Shown here: piece by piece, positions 50,744 to 60,868 of the stretch | Numbering within the stretch: position 1 is the stretch's first letter | Layout: the number at the start of each line of letters is the position of its first letter | Assembly: GCF_011766325.1 (NCBI RefSeq) | Contig: NZ_BLLG01000010.1 | Span: 186,001 to 250,000, forward strand | Length of the DNA stretch: 64,000 bases | Reading direction: 5' to 3' | Source: Streptomyces pacificus | Lineage (GTDB): Bacteria > Actinomycetota > Actinomycetes > Streptomycetales > Streptomycetaceae | Program-made: the position numbers and the translations under genes | The notes under the pieces: model-generated | Told to the model about the DNA's origin: nothing | Databases searched by the model: none | The model's input: the letters and a program-made list of their open reading frames with translations, nothing else

Positions 50744-51988
50744 TCACGACACCGGGCGGGAGTCGCCCCATACCGACTCGAACTCCTCGCGGTAGGTCTG
50801 GAACAGCCCGTGCTCGGCGTCCTCGCCCGCTCTCACCACCGTCCGGCCGCCGCCGCGCAGGACCAGCACCGGCGCCTCCATGCCGCGCGCCCGGCGGAGG
50901 TAGGACTGGACGACGGCGAGCCCGTCCGACCCGTCGCCGTCGACGAGATAGGCGGTGAAGCGCGGCGTCTCGTCGAAGACGTGGATCTCGAACGCGCCCT
51001 GGTCTCGGAGCCGTGACCGAACCCGCCGCATGTGCAGGATGTTCATCTCCACCGCGCGGCTCAGCTCCCCCTTCCGCAGACCGAGTTCACGCTCGCGACG
51101 CTTGACCGCGCTGCTGGCCGGGTTGAGGAAGAGCAGCCGGACCCGGCAGCCGGACTCCGCCAGCCGCACCAGCCGCCTTCCGGAGAAGTTCTGCACCAGG
51201 AGATTGAGGCCTATGCCGACGGCGTCGATGCGCCGGGCGCCCCCGAACAGGTCCTCCGCAGGAAGCTGCCGCTGCAGCCGCACCCGGTCGGGGTGGATCG
51301 AGACCACGTCCGCGTAGCGGTCTCCCACGAGGTCCTCGACCGCGTCCACCGGGAGCCGGTCGGCGGACGGAACGCCGGCGCCGCTGCCGAGGATCTCCAG
51401 CAGCCGCACCGAGGCCCGTTCCGCCTGGGCCAGCACCGTCTCGTTGAGTGCCCGGTTGCGGGAGACGACGTTGCGCGCGACCTCCAGTTCGTCCAGCGTC
51501 AGCTCCACGTCGCGCCGGTCGTCGAAGTACGGTTCGAAGCACGGCCAGTGCTGGACCATCAACTCCCTCAGCTGGGGCAGGGTGAGGAAGCTGAGGACGT
51601 TGTCGTCGGCGGGGTCCAGGAGGTAGCCCTTGCGGCGGCTGACCTCCCGCACCGCGACGGCCCGCTGCACCCACTCCTGACCGGCCGGGCCGGCCGCGGC
51701 GACGACCCACTCCTCGCCGTGCACGGGTTCGTAGACGGGTCTCAGCACCGCGGCCACGACGGCACGCAAACGCTGTTCGACCAGATTCAGCCAGACGTAC
51801 GCGCGCCCCGCCCGCTGGGCGCGGGTGCGCACCTCGCTCCAGGCGTCCGCGCTCCAGGCCAGTTCGGGCCCGATCTCGGACCCCGTGTCCACCGGCCGGG
51901 CGAGGGAAACCGCGCCCGGCTGCGCATCGGAGGAGTCCCCTTCGTGACCTGTGTCACCTGGGGGTAGCTCAAGTCCTCCGGAGCTCAC
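50744..51988 (-). CDS. SAV2148-family HEPN-domain protein with PLD-like C-terminal region
   Basis: 414 aa from GTG 51988. The N-terminal half (residues about 45-200, VRTRAQRAGRAYVWLNLVEQ to LTLDELEVARNVVSRNRALN) matches the SAV2148-type HEPN region. The HEPN RNase motif RNxxxH appears as RNVVSR, so the usual catalytic His is replaced. The C-terminal half (GGARRIDAVGIGLNLLVQNF, then LVRLAESGCRVRLLFLNPAS) resembles the DUF5919/PLD-like sensor domains. There is no signal peptide. The family is conserved in streptomycetes and its function is unknown. A start further downstream is possible because the ribosome binding site is weak. Confidence 0.85.
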   Translation of the reverse strand: MSSGGLELPPGDTGHEGDSSDAQPGAVSLARPVDTGSEIGPELAWSADAWSEVRTRAQRAGRAYVWLNLVEQRLRAVVAAVLRPVYEPVHGEEWVVAAAGPAGQEWVQRAVAVREVSRRKGYLLDPADDNVLSFLTLPQLRELMVQHWPCFEPYFDDRRDVELTLDELEVARNVVSRNRALNETVLAQAERASVRLLEILGSGAGVPSADRLPVDAVEDLVGDRYADVVSIHPDRVRLQRQLPAEDLFGGARRIDAVGIGLNLLVQNFSGRRLVRLAESGCRVRLLFLNPASSAVKRRERELGLRKGELSRAVEMNILHMRRVRSRLRDQGAFEIHVFDETPRFTAYLVDGDGSDGLAVVQSYLRRARGMEAPVLVLRGGGRTVVRAGEDAEHGLFQTYREEFESVWGDSRPVS

Positions 51989-52944
51989 CCGTGCACCGCC
52001 TTCTGCTCCCGCACACCGTCTTCAACGATCAAGGAAGGGTACTCCGGGAGCGGGACACGGTGCAGCAGGATCCACCGGCTCCTCGTCCAACTCCCGCACA
52101 TCGGAGCACCGTTCCGGTCGGCGGGAGCCGCCCGGACGAGCGGCTTCATCGCCGCGACGCCCCTGGCTGGGAGCGGAAGGCCCTGCCCATGGACGGCCGG
52201 CGGATGCCGTCCGCCGGCCCTCTTCCCGTGCGACGCGGTGGAAGCGGACGGGGGCCCGCCCGTCCGGGTAAACAAGCGGCTCGTCGTTGACGGGCGCGCC
52301 GCGGGGGTCGGAGACATGCGGTCCCCGGCCGGGGTGCCGCGTCATGGCGAACAGCTCGCAGGCGCGGTTCCCGGCCTTCCCCGACCTCCCGGCCTTCCCC
52401 GGCCTCCCGATGGTGCGATCGGCGGCGGCACCGGCGCGGCCCGGTCCCCACCTCGGCCCCGTAACGGCACGGCCGCGTGACGCGAGGGCACGGAAGGCTC
52501 CCGCCGGGCCGGGCTTCCGCCGCATCGTGGCCCCGCAGAGGCGGGCAGCCCGCGCCGGATCGGTCACGGGACGGTCCGGCCGCCGCCGGACCGTCCCGGT
52601 CACCGCAATGGCGGCACCCCCCGGCGGCCTCCCCGCGGGCGGCGCATGCGCGCCCGAAGCACCCACGCCCCTTCCGTCCCGGTTGGATCCGCTTTCGACG
52701 CCCCGCGGAACCCTCACCGTCCTTTTACGGGCCCTTGCCGCTCCATGCCGGCCCGCGCCCCCGCCACCCCCGCCACCCGCCCCTTACCGCCTTGCACCGT
52801 CCGCTACCGGCCCGCGCCTCCCCCCTTACCGGCCGCGGTCACCCGGTAGGACGGCGGTGAGTCCTAGGAGGTTGCGCGACTTTCGGGGAGGATCTGGCCG
52901 AAGAGGTCCCCCGAACCCGGATCAGAAGTGGAAGAGTCTTATCT
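51989..52944. other. Long intergenic region upstream of glgX
   Basis: In 956 bp I find no gene I can support. Several frames are open on both strands but show no domain, consistent start or ribosome binding site. A minus-strand frame around 52210-52345 (containing VYPDGRAPVRFHRVAREEG) looks most like coding sequence. The last 60 bp, with AAGAGTCTTATCT just before the ATG, are the likely glgX promoter region. Confidence 0.5.
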
Positions 52945-55065
52945 ATGCAGGTCTGGCCGGGACAGGCGTATCCACTCGGTGCCACATACGACGGCGCCGG
53001 CACCAACTTCGCGGTCTACTCAGAGGCCGCCCACCGAATCGAGCTGTGTCTGCTCCACGACGACGGCTCCGAGACCGCGGTCGAGCTCCGCGAGACCGAC
53101 GCGTTCGTGCGCCACGCCTACCTGCCGGGCGTGATGCCCGGACAGCGGTACGGCTTCCGGGTGCACGGCCCGTACGAGCCCGAGCACGGGCAGCGGTGCA
53201 ACTCCGCGAAACTGCTCCTCGACCCGTACGCACGGGCGATGAGCGGACGTATCGACTGGGGGGAGGCGGTCTACGGCTACCACTTCGGCAGACCGGACTC
53301 GCGCAACGACCTGGACTCCGCGCCGCACACGATGGCCTCGGTCGTCGTCAACCCGTACTTCGACTGGGGTGATGACCGCCCGCCGCGCACCGACTACCAC
53401 CGCACGGTCATCTACGAGGCCCATGTCAAGGGCCTGACGATGCTCCACCCCGCGCTGCCGGAGGAACTGCGCGGGACCTACGCGGGGCTCGCCCACCCCG
53501 AGGTGATCTCGCACCTTTCGGAACTGGGCGTCACAGCGCTGGAGTTGATGCCGGTGCACCAGTTCGTCAGCGACCACCGGCTGGTCGACGCGGGCCTGGA
53601 CAACTACTGGGGCTACAACACCATCGGGTTCTTCGCCCCGCACAACAGCTACGCCTCCTGGGGCGACCGGGGCCAGCAGGTCCTGGAGTTCAAGTCCGCC
53701 GTGCGGGCGCTGCACGAGGCGGGCATCGAGGTCATCCTCGACGTCGTCTACAACCACACCGCCGAGGGGAACCATCTCGGCCCGACGCTCTCGTTCCGCG
53801 GTATCGACAACGCGTCGTACTACCGGCTCACCGAGGACCGCCGGTATTACATGGACACGACCGGCACCGGCAACTCGATGCTGATGCGCTCACCCCACGT
53901 GCTCCAGCTGATCATGGACTCGCTGCGGTACTGGGTGACCGAGATGCACGTCGACGGCTTCCGCTTCGACCTCGCGGCGACGCTCGCACGGCAGTTCCAC
54001 GAGGTGGACCGGCTGTCGTCGTTCTTCGACCTGGTCCAGCAGGACCCCGTGGTCAGCCAGGTCAAGCTGATCGCCGAGCCGTGGGACGTCGGCGAGGGCG
54101 GCTACCAGGTCGGCAAGTTCCCACCGCTGTGGACCGAGTGGAACGGCAAGTACCGGGACACCGTTCGGGATCTGTGGCGCGGGGAGCCGCGCACCCTCGC
54201 CGAGTTCGCGTCCCGGCTCACCGGCTCCTCCGACCTGTACCAGGACGACGGCCGGCGCCCTCTCGCCTCCGTCAACTTCGTCACCTGCCACGACGGTTTC
54301 ACCCTGCACGACCTGGTCTCGTACAACGAGAAGCACAACGAGGCCAACGGAGAGGGCAACCGGGACGGGGAGAGCCACAACCGCTCCTGGAACTGCGGCG
54401 CGGAAGGCGAGGCGGAGGACGGTGGGGTCCGGGAGCTGCGCAACCGCCAGATGCGCAACTTCATCGCGACGCTGATGCTGTCCCAGGGCGTGCCGATGCT
54501 CAGCCACGGCGACGAGTTCGCCCGCACCCAGCGGGGCAACAACAACGCGTACTGCCAGGACAACGAGCTGACGTGGGTGCGCTGGCCGGAGTCGACGGCC
54601 GACCAGGACGGCACACTGCTCGCGTTCACCCGGGCGATGGTGCGGCTGCGCCGTGACCACCAGGTGTTCCGGCGGCGGCGCTTCTTCCACGGCAGGCCGG
54701 TGGAGGGCACGCACGACGAACTCTCCGACATCGCCTGGTTCACACCGGAGGGCGGGGAGATGACGTCCCGGGACTGGCAGGCCGCCCATGCCAGAACCCT
54801 GACCGTCTTCCTCAACGGCCACGCCATCTCCGAGCCGGGGCCGCGCGGCGAGCGGATCTCCGACGACTCGTTCCTGCTGATGTTCAACGCGAGCGACGAG
54901 GACCTGGACTTCGCCGTTCCGGTCGACCACGGACTGCAGTGGCAGGTCGTGGTCGACACCGCCCGGCCCGAGGGCGTCCCCCCGGGGCAGGGGCCGAAGG
55001 TGGACGCGGGCGAGCGGATCAGGATGGTCAGCCGCAGCCTGACGGTGCTGCGCCGGCCCGCGTAG
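52945..55065 (+). CDS. glgX: Glycogen debranching enzyme
   Basis: 706 aa, GH13 isoamylase type. It hydrolyses alpha-1,6 branches of phosphorylase-limit glycogen. The CBM48-like N-domain starts QVWPGQAYPLGATYDGAGTN. The GH13 motifs are DVVYNHTAEGN (region I), VDGFRFDLAATL with the nucleophile near D341 (II), LIAEPWDVG with the acid/base near E378 (III) and FVTCHDGFTLHD (IV, about D450). NEANGEGNRDGESHNRSWNC is the GlgX/TreX signature loop. ATG 52945 has no strong ribosome binding site. treY follows on the same strand after 284 bp, linking glycogen breakdown to trehalose. Confidence 0.96.
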   Translation: MQVWPGQAYPLGATYDGAGTNFAVYSEAAHRIELCLLHDDGSETAVELRETDAFVRHAYLPGVMPGQRYGFRVHGPYEPEHGQRCNSAKLLLDPYARAMSGRIDWGEAVYGYHFGRPDSRNDLDSAPHTMASVVVNPYFDWGDDRPPRTDYHRTVIYEAHVKGLTMLHPALPEELRGTYAGLAHPEVISHLSELGVTALELMPVHQFVSDHRLVDAGLDNYWGYNTIGFFAPHNSYASWGDRGQQVLEFKSAVRALHEAGIEVILDVVYNHTAEGNHLGPTLSFRGIDNASYYRLTEDRRYYMDTTGTGNSMLMRSPHVLQLIMDSLRYWVTEMHVDGFRFDLAATLARQFHEVDRLSSFFDLVQQDPVVSQVKLIAEPWDVGEGGYQVGKFPPLWTEWNGKYRDTVRDLWRGEPRTLAEFASRLTGSSDLYQDDGRRPLASVNFVTCHDGFTLHDLVSYNEKHNEANGEGNRDGESHNRSWNCGAEGEAEDGGVRELRNRQMRNFIATLMLSQGVPMLSHGDEFARTQRGNNNAYCQDNELTWVRWPESTADQDGTLLAFTRAMVRLRRDHQVFRRRRFFHGRPVEGTHDELSDIAWFTPEGGEMTSRDWQAAHARTLTVFLNGHAISEPGPRGERISDDSFLLMFNASDEDLDFAVPVDHGLQWQVVVDTARPEGVPPGQGPKVDAGERIRMVSRSLTVLRRPA

Positions 55066-55349
55066 GGCACGGGTCCGGCGCATGCACCGGCCGCCCGCGG
55101 GCCGCGGTGCGCGGCGGGCGGCAGGCAGCAGGCGGCGGGCGGCAGGCGGCCGTCTGCGGACCTCGTGATGCGCCGCTACCCGGGAGTCCCGGATCGTCCC
55201 GAGCGGACGGCCCCACGGAGCACGTCCCGCCCCGGCCCCTCCCCCGGCCCGGACCGCCTTCGCCGTATCAGGTGAACGTTCGGCCGGTGGCCGCCGCCGG
55301 TACGGCGGCCGATGAAGCAGAGGGCGCCGATCCGGGTACGTACGTTCGC
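55066..55349. other. glgX-treY gap
   Basis: 284 bp without a gene. GGCGGGCGGCAGGC-like repeats near 55110-55150 may form hairpins, so treY may have its own promoter. Confidence 0.5.
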
Positions 55350-57665
55350 ATGACGCCCACCGCCACATACCGGCTCCAGCTGCAACCGGACTTCCCCTTC
55401 CGGGCCGCCGAGGAGGCGGTCCCCTACCTCGCCGGCCTCGGTGTCTCCCATCTGCACCTCTCCCCCGTCCTGGAGGCGGTGCCCGGCTCCGCGCACGGGT
55501 ACGACGTCGTCGACCACGACCGGGTGCGGGAGGAGCTCGGCGGCGAGGAGGGACTCCGGGCGCTGGCCCGTACCGCGCACGGGCACGGCCTCGGTCTGGT
55601 GCTCGACATCGTGCCCAACCACATGGCCGCGGCCCCCCGGTACAACCGGGCCCTCCGGGAGGTGCTGCGGGAGGGGCCCGGGTCGCCGTTCGCCCGCTGG
55701 TTCGACATCGACTGGGACGCGGGCGGCGGCAAGGTGCTGATGCCCGTGCTCGGCGACCGGCTGGGCGAGGAGCTCGGCGTGCTGCGGGTGGCGGGGCGGA
55801 CGCTCCGCTACGGCGACCATGTGTTCCCGCTGCGGGAGGGGACGGAGGAGCTGCCGCTGCCCGAGCTGCTGGACGCCCAGTGGTACCGGCTCGGCTGGTG
55901 GCGGCTGGCCCGTACCGAGCTGAACTACCGCCGGTTCTTCACCATCTCCGATCTGATCGGCCTCCGGGTGGAGGACCCGGAGGTCTTCAGCGCCACCCAT
56001 GCCAAGATCCTGGAGCTGGTACGGGACGGAGTCGTCGAGGGCCTGCGGATCGACCACCCGGACGGACTGGCCGACCCGGAGGGCTATCTGCTGCGGCTGA
56101 ACGAGGCGACCGGCGGCTGCTGGACCGTCGTGGAGAAGATCCTCACCGGCGACGAGCGGCTGCCGGCCTCCTGGCCGGTGGCCGGCACCACCGGCTACGA
56201 CGCGCTGTACCGGATCGACGGGCTGTTCACCGACCCGGACGGGGCCGGTGAGCTGCTGCGGCAGTACCGGGGCCACGCCGCCCCCGCGGGGGACCGCGGC
56301 GGCTCCTGGGGGGCGACGGTACGGCGCGCCGCCCGCACGGTGGTGACGCAGGAGCTGGCGGCCGAGACCGAGGCCCTGGCTCGGCTGGCCGGACGGGTCT
56401 GCGCCGGTGACCCGGCGCTGCGCGACCACGCTCCCTGGGCGCTGCGCACCGCGATCCGCGAACTGCTGGTGCGGGTGCCCGTCTACCGGCCCTACCGCAC
56501 GGGCGGTGAGTCGGTGGTGACCGCGGACGCGGCGCTGCGGGCGAGGGCGGCGTTCGCGGTGGCCCGCGAGGGCGACGCGGTCGACGTGGTCCGGGACCTG
56601 GCGCTCGGCCGGCTCGGGGACGGCCCGGAGCAGCGGGCGTTCCGGGCGCGGTTCGCGCAGACGTCGTCGGCGCTGCGGGCGAAGTCGGTGGAGGACACGG
56701 CCTTCTACCGCTATGTGCCGCTGCTGTCGGCCAACGAGGTGGGCGGCGAACCGGGCCGGCCCGCGGTGGCCCCGGAGGAGTTCCACGCCTACTGCGGCAG
56801 GATCGCCCGGGACTGGCCGGCCACGGGCACGGTGCTCTCCACGCACGACACCAAGCGCAGCGCGGACGTCCGGGCGCGGATCGCGGTGCTGTCCCAGTGC
56901 CCGGAGCGGTGGGAGCGGCTGCTGACGCGTCTGGACGGGGCCCCGGCGCAGGACCGCCACTTCGCCTGGACGGCATGGCAGACGGCGACGGGTTTCGGCG
57001 TGCCCGATCCGCGGCGGCTGGGTCCTGCGCTGCTGAAGTCGGCGCGGGAGGCGGGGCTGAACACCGGCTGGACCGAGCCGGACGAGGGGTACGAGCGGGC
57101 CGTGCGGGAGTTCGTGGAGGCGGGGCCCGCCGGGGACGCCGTGCACCGGGTGGCCCTGTTCACCCGGGAGCTCGCCCCCTATGCGCGGGCCAACTCGCTC
57201 GGCGCCGCGCTCGTCCATCTGACGATGCCCGGGGTGCCCGACCTGTACCAGGGTACGGAGGGCGAGTACCTCGCGCTGGTCGACCCGGACAACCGGCGGC
57301 CGTTCCGGGAGCGGGGCGAGGACCGGAAGACGGTGCTCACGAGGGCGGCACTGGGCCTGCGCCGACGGCGCCCGGAGGTCTTCGGCGAGGCGGGTGCCTA
57401 CGCTCCACTGGCGGCGGAGGGGCCCGCGGCCGGGCACTGCCTGGCGTTCGCCCGCTCGGGCGAGGTGATCACGGCGGTGACCCGGCTGGCACTGCGGCTG
57501 GAGGAGTCGGGCGGCTGGCGGGACACCTCACTGCCGCTCCCGGCCGGGCGGTGGACGGATCTGCTCGCTCCGGGCCGTGCGTTCGCGGGCGGCGGGCCCG
57601 TGCCCCTGGTGGAGCTGTTCGCCGCGGGCCCGGTGGCGCTGCTGGAGCGCGCGGACGGCGGCTGA
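55350..57665 (+). CDS. treY: Malto-oligosyltrehalose synthase
   Basis: 771 aa, GH13 family. It converts the reducing end of maltodextrins to a trehalosyl unit, which TreZ then releases as trehalose. MTPTATYRLQLQPDFPFRAA with LGVSHLHLSPVLEAVPGSAH is the TreY-specific start; LVLDIVPNHMA is region I and GLRIDHPDGLADPEGYLLRL region II with the nucleophile near D234. VLSTHDTKRSADVRARIAVL is the conserved late motif. No treZ is in the window. The 3' end converges on the GH65 gene with 66 bp between. Confidence 0.96.
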   Translation: MTPTATYRLQLQPDFPFRAAEEAVPYLAGLGVSHLHLSPVLEAVPGSAHGYDVVDHDRVREELGGEEGLRALARTAHGHGLGLVLDIVPNHMAAAPRYNRALREVLREGPGSPFARWFDIDWDAGGGKVLMPVLGDRLGEELGVLRVAGRTLRYGDHVFPLREGTEELPLPELLDAQWYRLGWWRLARTELNYRRFFTISDLIGLRVEDPEVFSATHAKILELVRDGVVEGLRIDHPDGLADPEGYLLRLNEATGGCWTVVEKILTGDERLPASWPVAGTTGYDALYRIDGLFTDPDGAGELLRQYRGHAAPAGDRGGSWGATVRRAARTVVTQELAAETEALARLAGRVCAGDPALRDHAPWALRTAIRELLVRVPVYRPYRTGGESVVTADAALRARAAFAVAREGDAVDVVRDLALGRLGDGPEQRAFRARFAQTSSALRAKSVEDTAFYRYVPLLSANEVGGEPGRPAVAPEEFHAYCGRIARDWPATGTVLSTHDTKRSADVRARIAVLSQCPERWERLLTRLDGAPAQDRHFAWTAWQTATGFGVPDPRRLGPALLKSAREAGLNTGWTEPDEGYERAVREFVEAGPAGDAVHRVALFTRELAPYARANSLGAALVHLTMPGVPDLYQGTEGEYLALVDPDNRRPFRERGEDRKTVLTRAALGLRRRRPEVFGEAGAYAPLAAEGPAAGHCLAFARSGEVITAVTRLALRLEESGGWRDTSLPLPAGRWTDLLAPGRAFAGGGPVPLVELFAAGPVALLERADGG

Positions 57666-57731
57666 CGACGAGCGTGAGCAGGATGAGCGGTGCCGCGAGG
57701 GGTGCGCCGAGGCGATGAAGAGCGGCGTGGG

Positions 57732-60128
57732 TCAGGCGTCCGCGCCGTCGTCGGCGACCGGAACGGACAGCGCCCGGTCGGCCGGGCGGCGGCCCGCCGG
57801 CTGCTGCGGCTCGGGCAGCGCCGGCAGCGGTGGGACGGGGAGTTCCGCGGGCGGCCCGGCGGAGAGCCCCACCGGCTCGCCGTGGTGCAGGATCTGCAGC
57901 GGCTCGCCCTCCTCCAGGGTGTAGCGGACGGTGTGCGGGCGGATGTCCACCCGCAGCCGGCGCCCTCGTACCAGCACGGTGAACCGCAGGCCGGACAGCG
58001 CCTCGGGCAGCCTGGGGGCGAAGCCCAGCCGGCGCACCCCGTCCTCGTCCTCGTGCTGGCGCATACCGCCGAGCCCGGCGACCAGGGCCATCCAGGTGCC
58101 GGCGAGGGAGGCGATGTGCAGGCCGTCGCGGGTGTTGTGCTCCAGGTTCGCCAGGTCCATCAGCGCCGCCTCGCCCAGATAGGCGTAGGCGAGCCGCATA
58201 TGCCCGGTCTCCGCGGCCATGACGGCCTGGCAGCACGCCGACAGTGACGAGTCGCGCACCGTCAGCGCCTCGTAGTAGGCGAAGTTGCGGGCCTTCTCCT
58301 CCGCCGTGAAGTCGTCCGGGCAGGTCACCATGGCGAGGACCAGGTCGGCCTGTTTGACGACCTGCTTGCGGTAGAGGTCGAAGTAGGGGAAGTGCAGCAG
58401 CAGCGGGTACCGGTCGGCCGGGGTGCTCGCGAAGTCCCAGTGCTGGAAGGTGGTGAACCCGGCCGACTGCTCGTGCACGCCGAGGTCCTCGTTGTACGGC
58501 ACGGCCGTCCGGGCGGCGGCGTCCCGCCACGCCGCGGCCTCCTCCTCCCCGACGCCGAGTTCCTCGGCCCGGTCGGGATGCCGGGCCACCGCCTCCGCCG
58601 CGGCCATCAGGTTCCACCGCGCCATCAGGTTGGTGTAGAGGTTGTCGCGGGCGATGGCGCTGTACTCGTCGGGGCCGGTCACCCCGTCGATATGGAAGAC
58701 GCCCTGCGGGTCGTGGTGGCCGAGCGAACGCCACAGCCGTGCCGTGTGCACCAGCAGTTCCAGTCCCGGCCCTCGCTCGAACTCCTCGTCCCCGGTGGCC
58801 GCCACATAGCGCGCCACGGCCCGCGCGATGTCCGCGTTGACGTGGAAGGCGGCCGTCCCGGCGGGCCAGTAGGCGGAGCACTCGGCTCCGCTGATGGTCC
58901 GCCAGGGGAAGGCCGCTCCGGCCAGCCCCAGCGTGTGGGCCCGGTCGCGTGCCGCGGGCAGGGTCGCGTGCCGCCAGCGCAGCACCGGGGCGACGGCCCG
59001 GGGGGCGGTGAAGGTCAGCATCGGCAGCACGAACGACTCCACGTCCCAGAACGAGTGCCCGTCGTAGCCGGTGCCGGTCAGCCCCTTGGCGGGAATGGCC
59101 CGCTCCTCGCTGCGGGCGGCCGCCTGGAGCACATGGAAGAGGGAGAAGCGCACCGCCTGCTGGATCTGCGCGTCGCCTTCCACCTCGACGTCGGCACAGG
59201 ACCAGAAGTGGTCGAGGAACGTCTTCTGTTCGGCGAGCAGCCCCTTCCATCCCGTGCTGCGGGCGGCGGCGATCGCAGCGTCGGCCTGGTCGTGCATGGC
59301 CGGCAGCGACCTCTCGGCCGACCACCCGTACCCGACGAACTTCACCAGTCTCAGCCGTTCGCCCCGCTTCAGCGTCGCGGTGACGGTGAGCCGGCTGACG
59401 TCCGGTTCGCTCTCCGCGGACCAGTCCGTCCCCTCCGGGCCCTCGACGACGTGGTCGGCCGCGGCCGCCACCCGCTGGCCGCTGCGCCGGGTGCGGTGCA
59501 CCAGCCGCAGCCCGGTGCCCCGGGCGGAGTGCTCCTCCGGCTCCAGCGGCGTGTCGACGGCAGCGGCGACCCGCGGGTCGCCGGGTTCGTGCGGCATCTG
59601 CTCGTTGGCGACCAGCTCGGACTGGACGGCCACATGGGCGGGCCCGTCCAGCGGCTCGACCTCGTAGGCGATCGCGGCGATGGCGCGCTGGGTGAGCGAC
59701 ACGAGCCGTTCGGAGGTGATGCGGACGGTGCGGCCGCCCGGGGAGGTCCACTCCGCCGTGCGGTGCAGCACACCGGTACGGAAGTCCAGTACCCGCTCGT
59801 GGCAGCCGAGTTCGCCGTAGCGCAGGTCGAAGGGGTGGTCGTCCACCAGCAGCCGGATGATCTTGCCGTCGGTGACGTTGATCATCGTCTCGCCGGACTC
59901 CGGGTAGCCGTATCCGGCTTCGGCGTACGGCAGCGGATGGAGTTCGTGGACGCCGTTGAGGTAGGAGCCGGGCAGCCCGTGCGGCTCGCCCTCGTCGAGG
60001 TTGCCGCGCCAGCCGATGTGCCCGTTGGCGAGGGCGAAGACCGACTCGCTCTGGGCGAGGACATCGAGGTCGAGCCCGGTCTCGCGCAGGCGCCACGGTT
60101 CGACCGTATAGGCGGATTGGCTGATCAT
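57732..60128 (-). CDS. Glycoside hydrolase family 65 disaccharide phosphorylase
   Basis: 798 aa. GH65 inverting phosphorylases split maltose, trehalose, kojibiose or nigerose with phosphate to beta-glucose-1-phosphate and glucose. The N-terminal beta-sandwich starts EPWRLRETGLDLDVLAQSES. The catalytic domain has GHSFWDVESFVLPMLTF, IDGVTGPDEYSAIARDN with the general acid near E487, and the phosphate-site KQADLVLAMV area. The C-terminal tail is Pro/Ala-rich. Linkage specificity cannot be told by eye. Its ATG overlaps the stop of a beta-phosphoglucomutase-like gene, the expected partner. Confidence 0.93.
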   Translation of the reverse strand: MISQSAYTVEPWRLRETGLDLDVLAQSESVFALANGHIGWRGNLDEGEPHGLPGSYLNGVHELHPLPYAEAGYGYPESGETMINVTDGKIIRLLVDDHPFDLRYGELGCHERVLDFRTGVLHRTAEWTSPGGRTVRITSERLVSLTQRAIAAIAYEVEPLDGPAHVAVQSELVANEQMPHEPGDPRVAAAVDTPLEPEEHSARGTGLRLVHRTRRSGQRVAAAADHVVEGPEGTDWSAESEPDVSRLTVTATLKRGERLRLVKFVGYGWSAERSLPAMHDQADAAIAAARSTGWKGLLAEQKTFLDHFWSCADVEVEGDAQIQQAVRFSLFHVLQAAARSEERAIPAKGLTGTGYDGHSFWDVESFVLPMLTFTAPRAVAPVLRWRHATLPAARDRAHTLGLAGAAFPWRTISGAECSAYWPAGTAAFHVNADIARAVARYVAATGDEEFERGPGLELLVHTARLWRSLGHHDPQGVFHIDGVTGPDEYSAIARDNLYTNLMARWNLMAAAEAVARHPDRAEELGVGEEEAAAWRDAAARTAVPYNEDLGVHEQSAGFTTFQHWDFASTPADRYPLLLHFPYFDLYRKQVVKQADLVLAMVTCPDDFTAEEKARNFAYYEALTVRDSSLSACCQAVMAAETGHMRLAYAYLGEAALMDLANLEHNTRDGLHIASLAGTWMALVAGLGGMRQHEDEDGVRRLGFAPRLPEALSGLRFTVLVRGRRLRVDIRPHTVRYTLEEGEPLQILHHGEPVGLSAGPPAELPVPPLPALPEPQQPAGRRPADRALSVPVADDGADA

Positions 60129-60868
60129 CGCGACTCCATCAGTTCGGCCAGGTCGTCCACCACCACGTCCGCCCCGTGCCGCCGCAGTTCCCCCGCCTGC
60201 CCGGTGCGGTCGACGCCCACGACCAGGCCGAAGTTCCCGGCGCGGCCCGCCTCCACCCCGGCGAGCGCGTCCTCGAACACGGCCGCCTCCCCGGGCGGGA
60301 CGCCGAGGGCGCGGGCCGCGGCCAGATAGGTGTCGGGCGCGGGCTTGCCGTGGAGCCGCTGCTCCCGGGCGACGACCCCGTCGACCCGTTCGTCGAACAG
60401 GTCCTCGATACCGGCGGCGGCGAGCACGTCCCGGCAGTTGGCGCTGGAGGAGACGACGGCGGTGCGCAGCCCCGCCTCGCGGACGGCGTGCACATAGGCG
60501 ACGGAGCCCTCGTACGCCTCCACGCCGTCCTCCCTGATCCGGCGCAGCACCAGGGCGTTCTTGCGGCCGCCCAGGCCGCCCACCGTCTCCCGCTCCGGCG
60601 GGTCGCCGGGCGCCCCGTCGGGCAGTTCGACACCGCGGGAGGCGAGGAAGGTGCGGACGCCGTCCTCGCGCGGCCGGCCGTCGACGTACTCGTCGTAGTC
60701 GCGGACGGCGTCGAACGGCACGAACTCGGTGCCTTCGCGGTCGGCGCGCCCGCGCAGGAAGTCGTCGAACATCTCCTTCCAGGCCGCGGCGTGGACCTCC
60801 GCCGTACGGGTGAGGACGCCGTCGAGGTCGAACAGACAGGTGCGCACATGATCGGGTAGCCCCAGCAT
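60125..60868 (-). CDS. HAD-family beta-phosphoglucomutase
   Basis: 247 aa from ATG 60868. The nucleophile motif is CLFDLDGVLTRTAEVHAAAW, motif II VVSSSANCRDVL, the lysine lies in HGKPAPDTYL, and motif IV is AAVFEDALAGVEAGRAGNFG. Length and the large cap suit beta-PGM-like mutases that convert beta-glucose-1-phosphate to glucose-6-phosphate. It overlaps the GH65 gene by 4 bp (ATGA), which supplies its substrate. The next enzyme, glucose-6-phosphate dehydrogenase, is encoded 338 bp upstream on the same strand. Confidence 0.93.
   Translation of the reverse strand: MLGLPDHVRTCLFDLDGVLTRTAEVHAAAWKEMFDDFLRGRADREGTEFVPFDAVRDYDEYVDGRPREDGVRTFLASRGVELPDGAPGDPPERETVGGLGGRKNALVLRRIREDGVEAYEGSVAYVHAVREAGLRTAVVSSSANCRDVLAAAGIEDLFDERVDGVVAREQRLHGKPAPDTYLAAARALGVPPGEAAVFEDALAGVEAGRAGNFGLVVGVDRTGQAGELRRHGADVVVDDLAELMESR

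Noticed and set aside
52146..52451. Minus-strand frames upstream of glgX, including one with VYPDGRAPVRFHRVAREEG
   Set aside because: Codon use looks partly coding, but there is no recognisable domain, no clear start with a ribosome binding site and no convincing end; left as unannotated.
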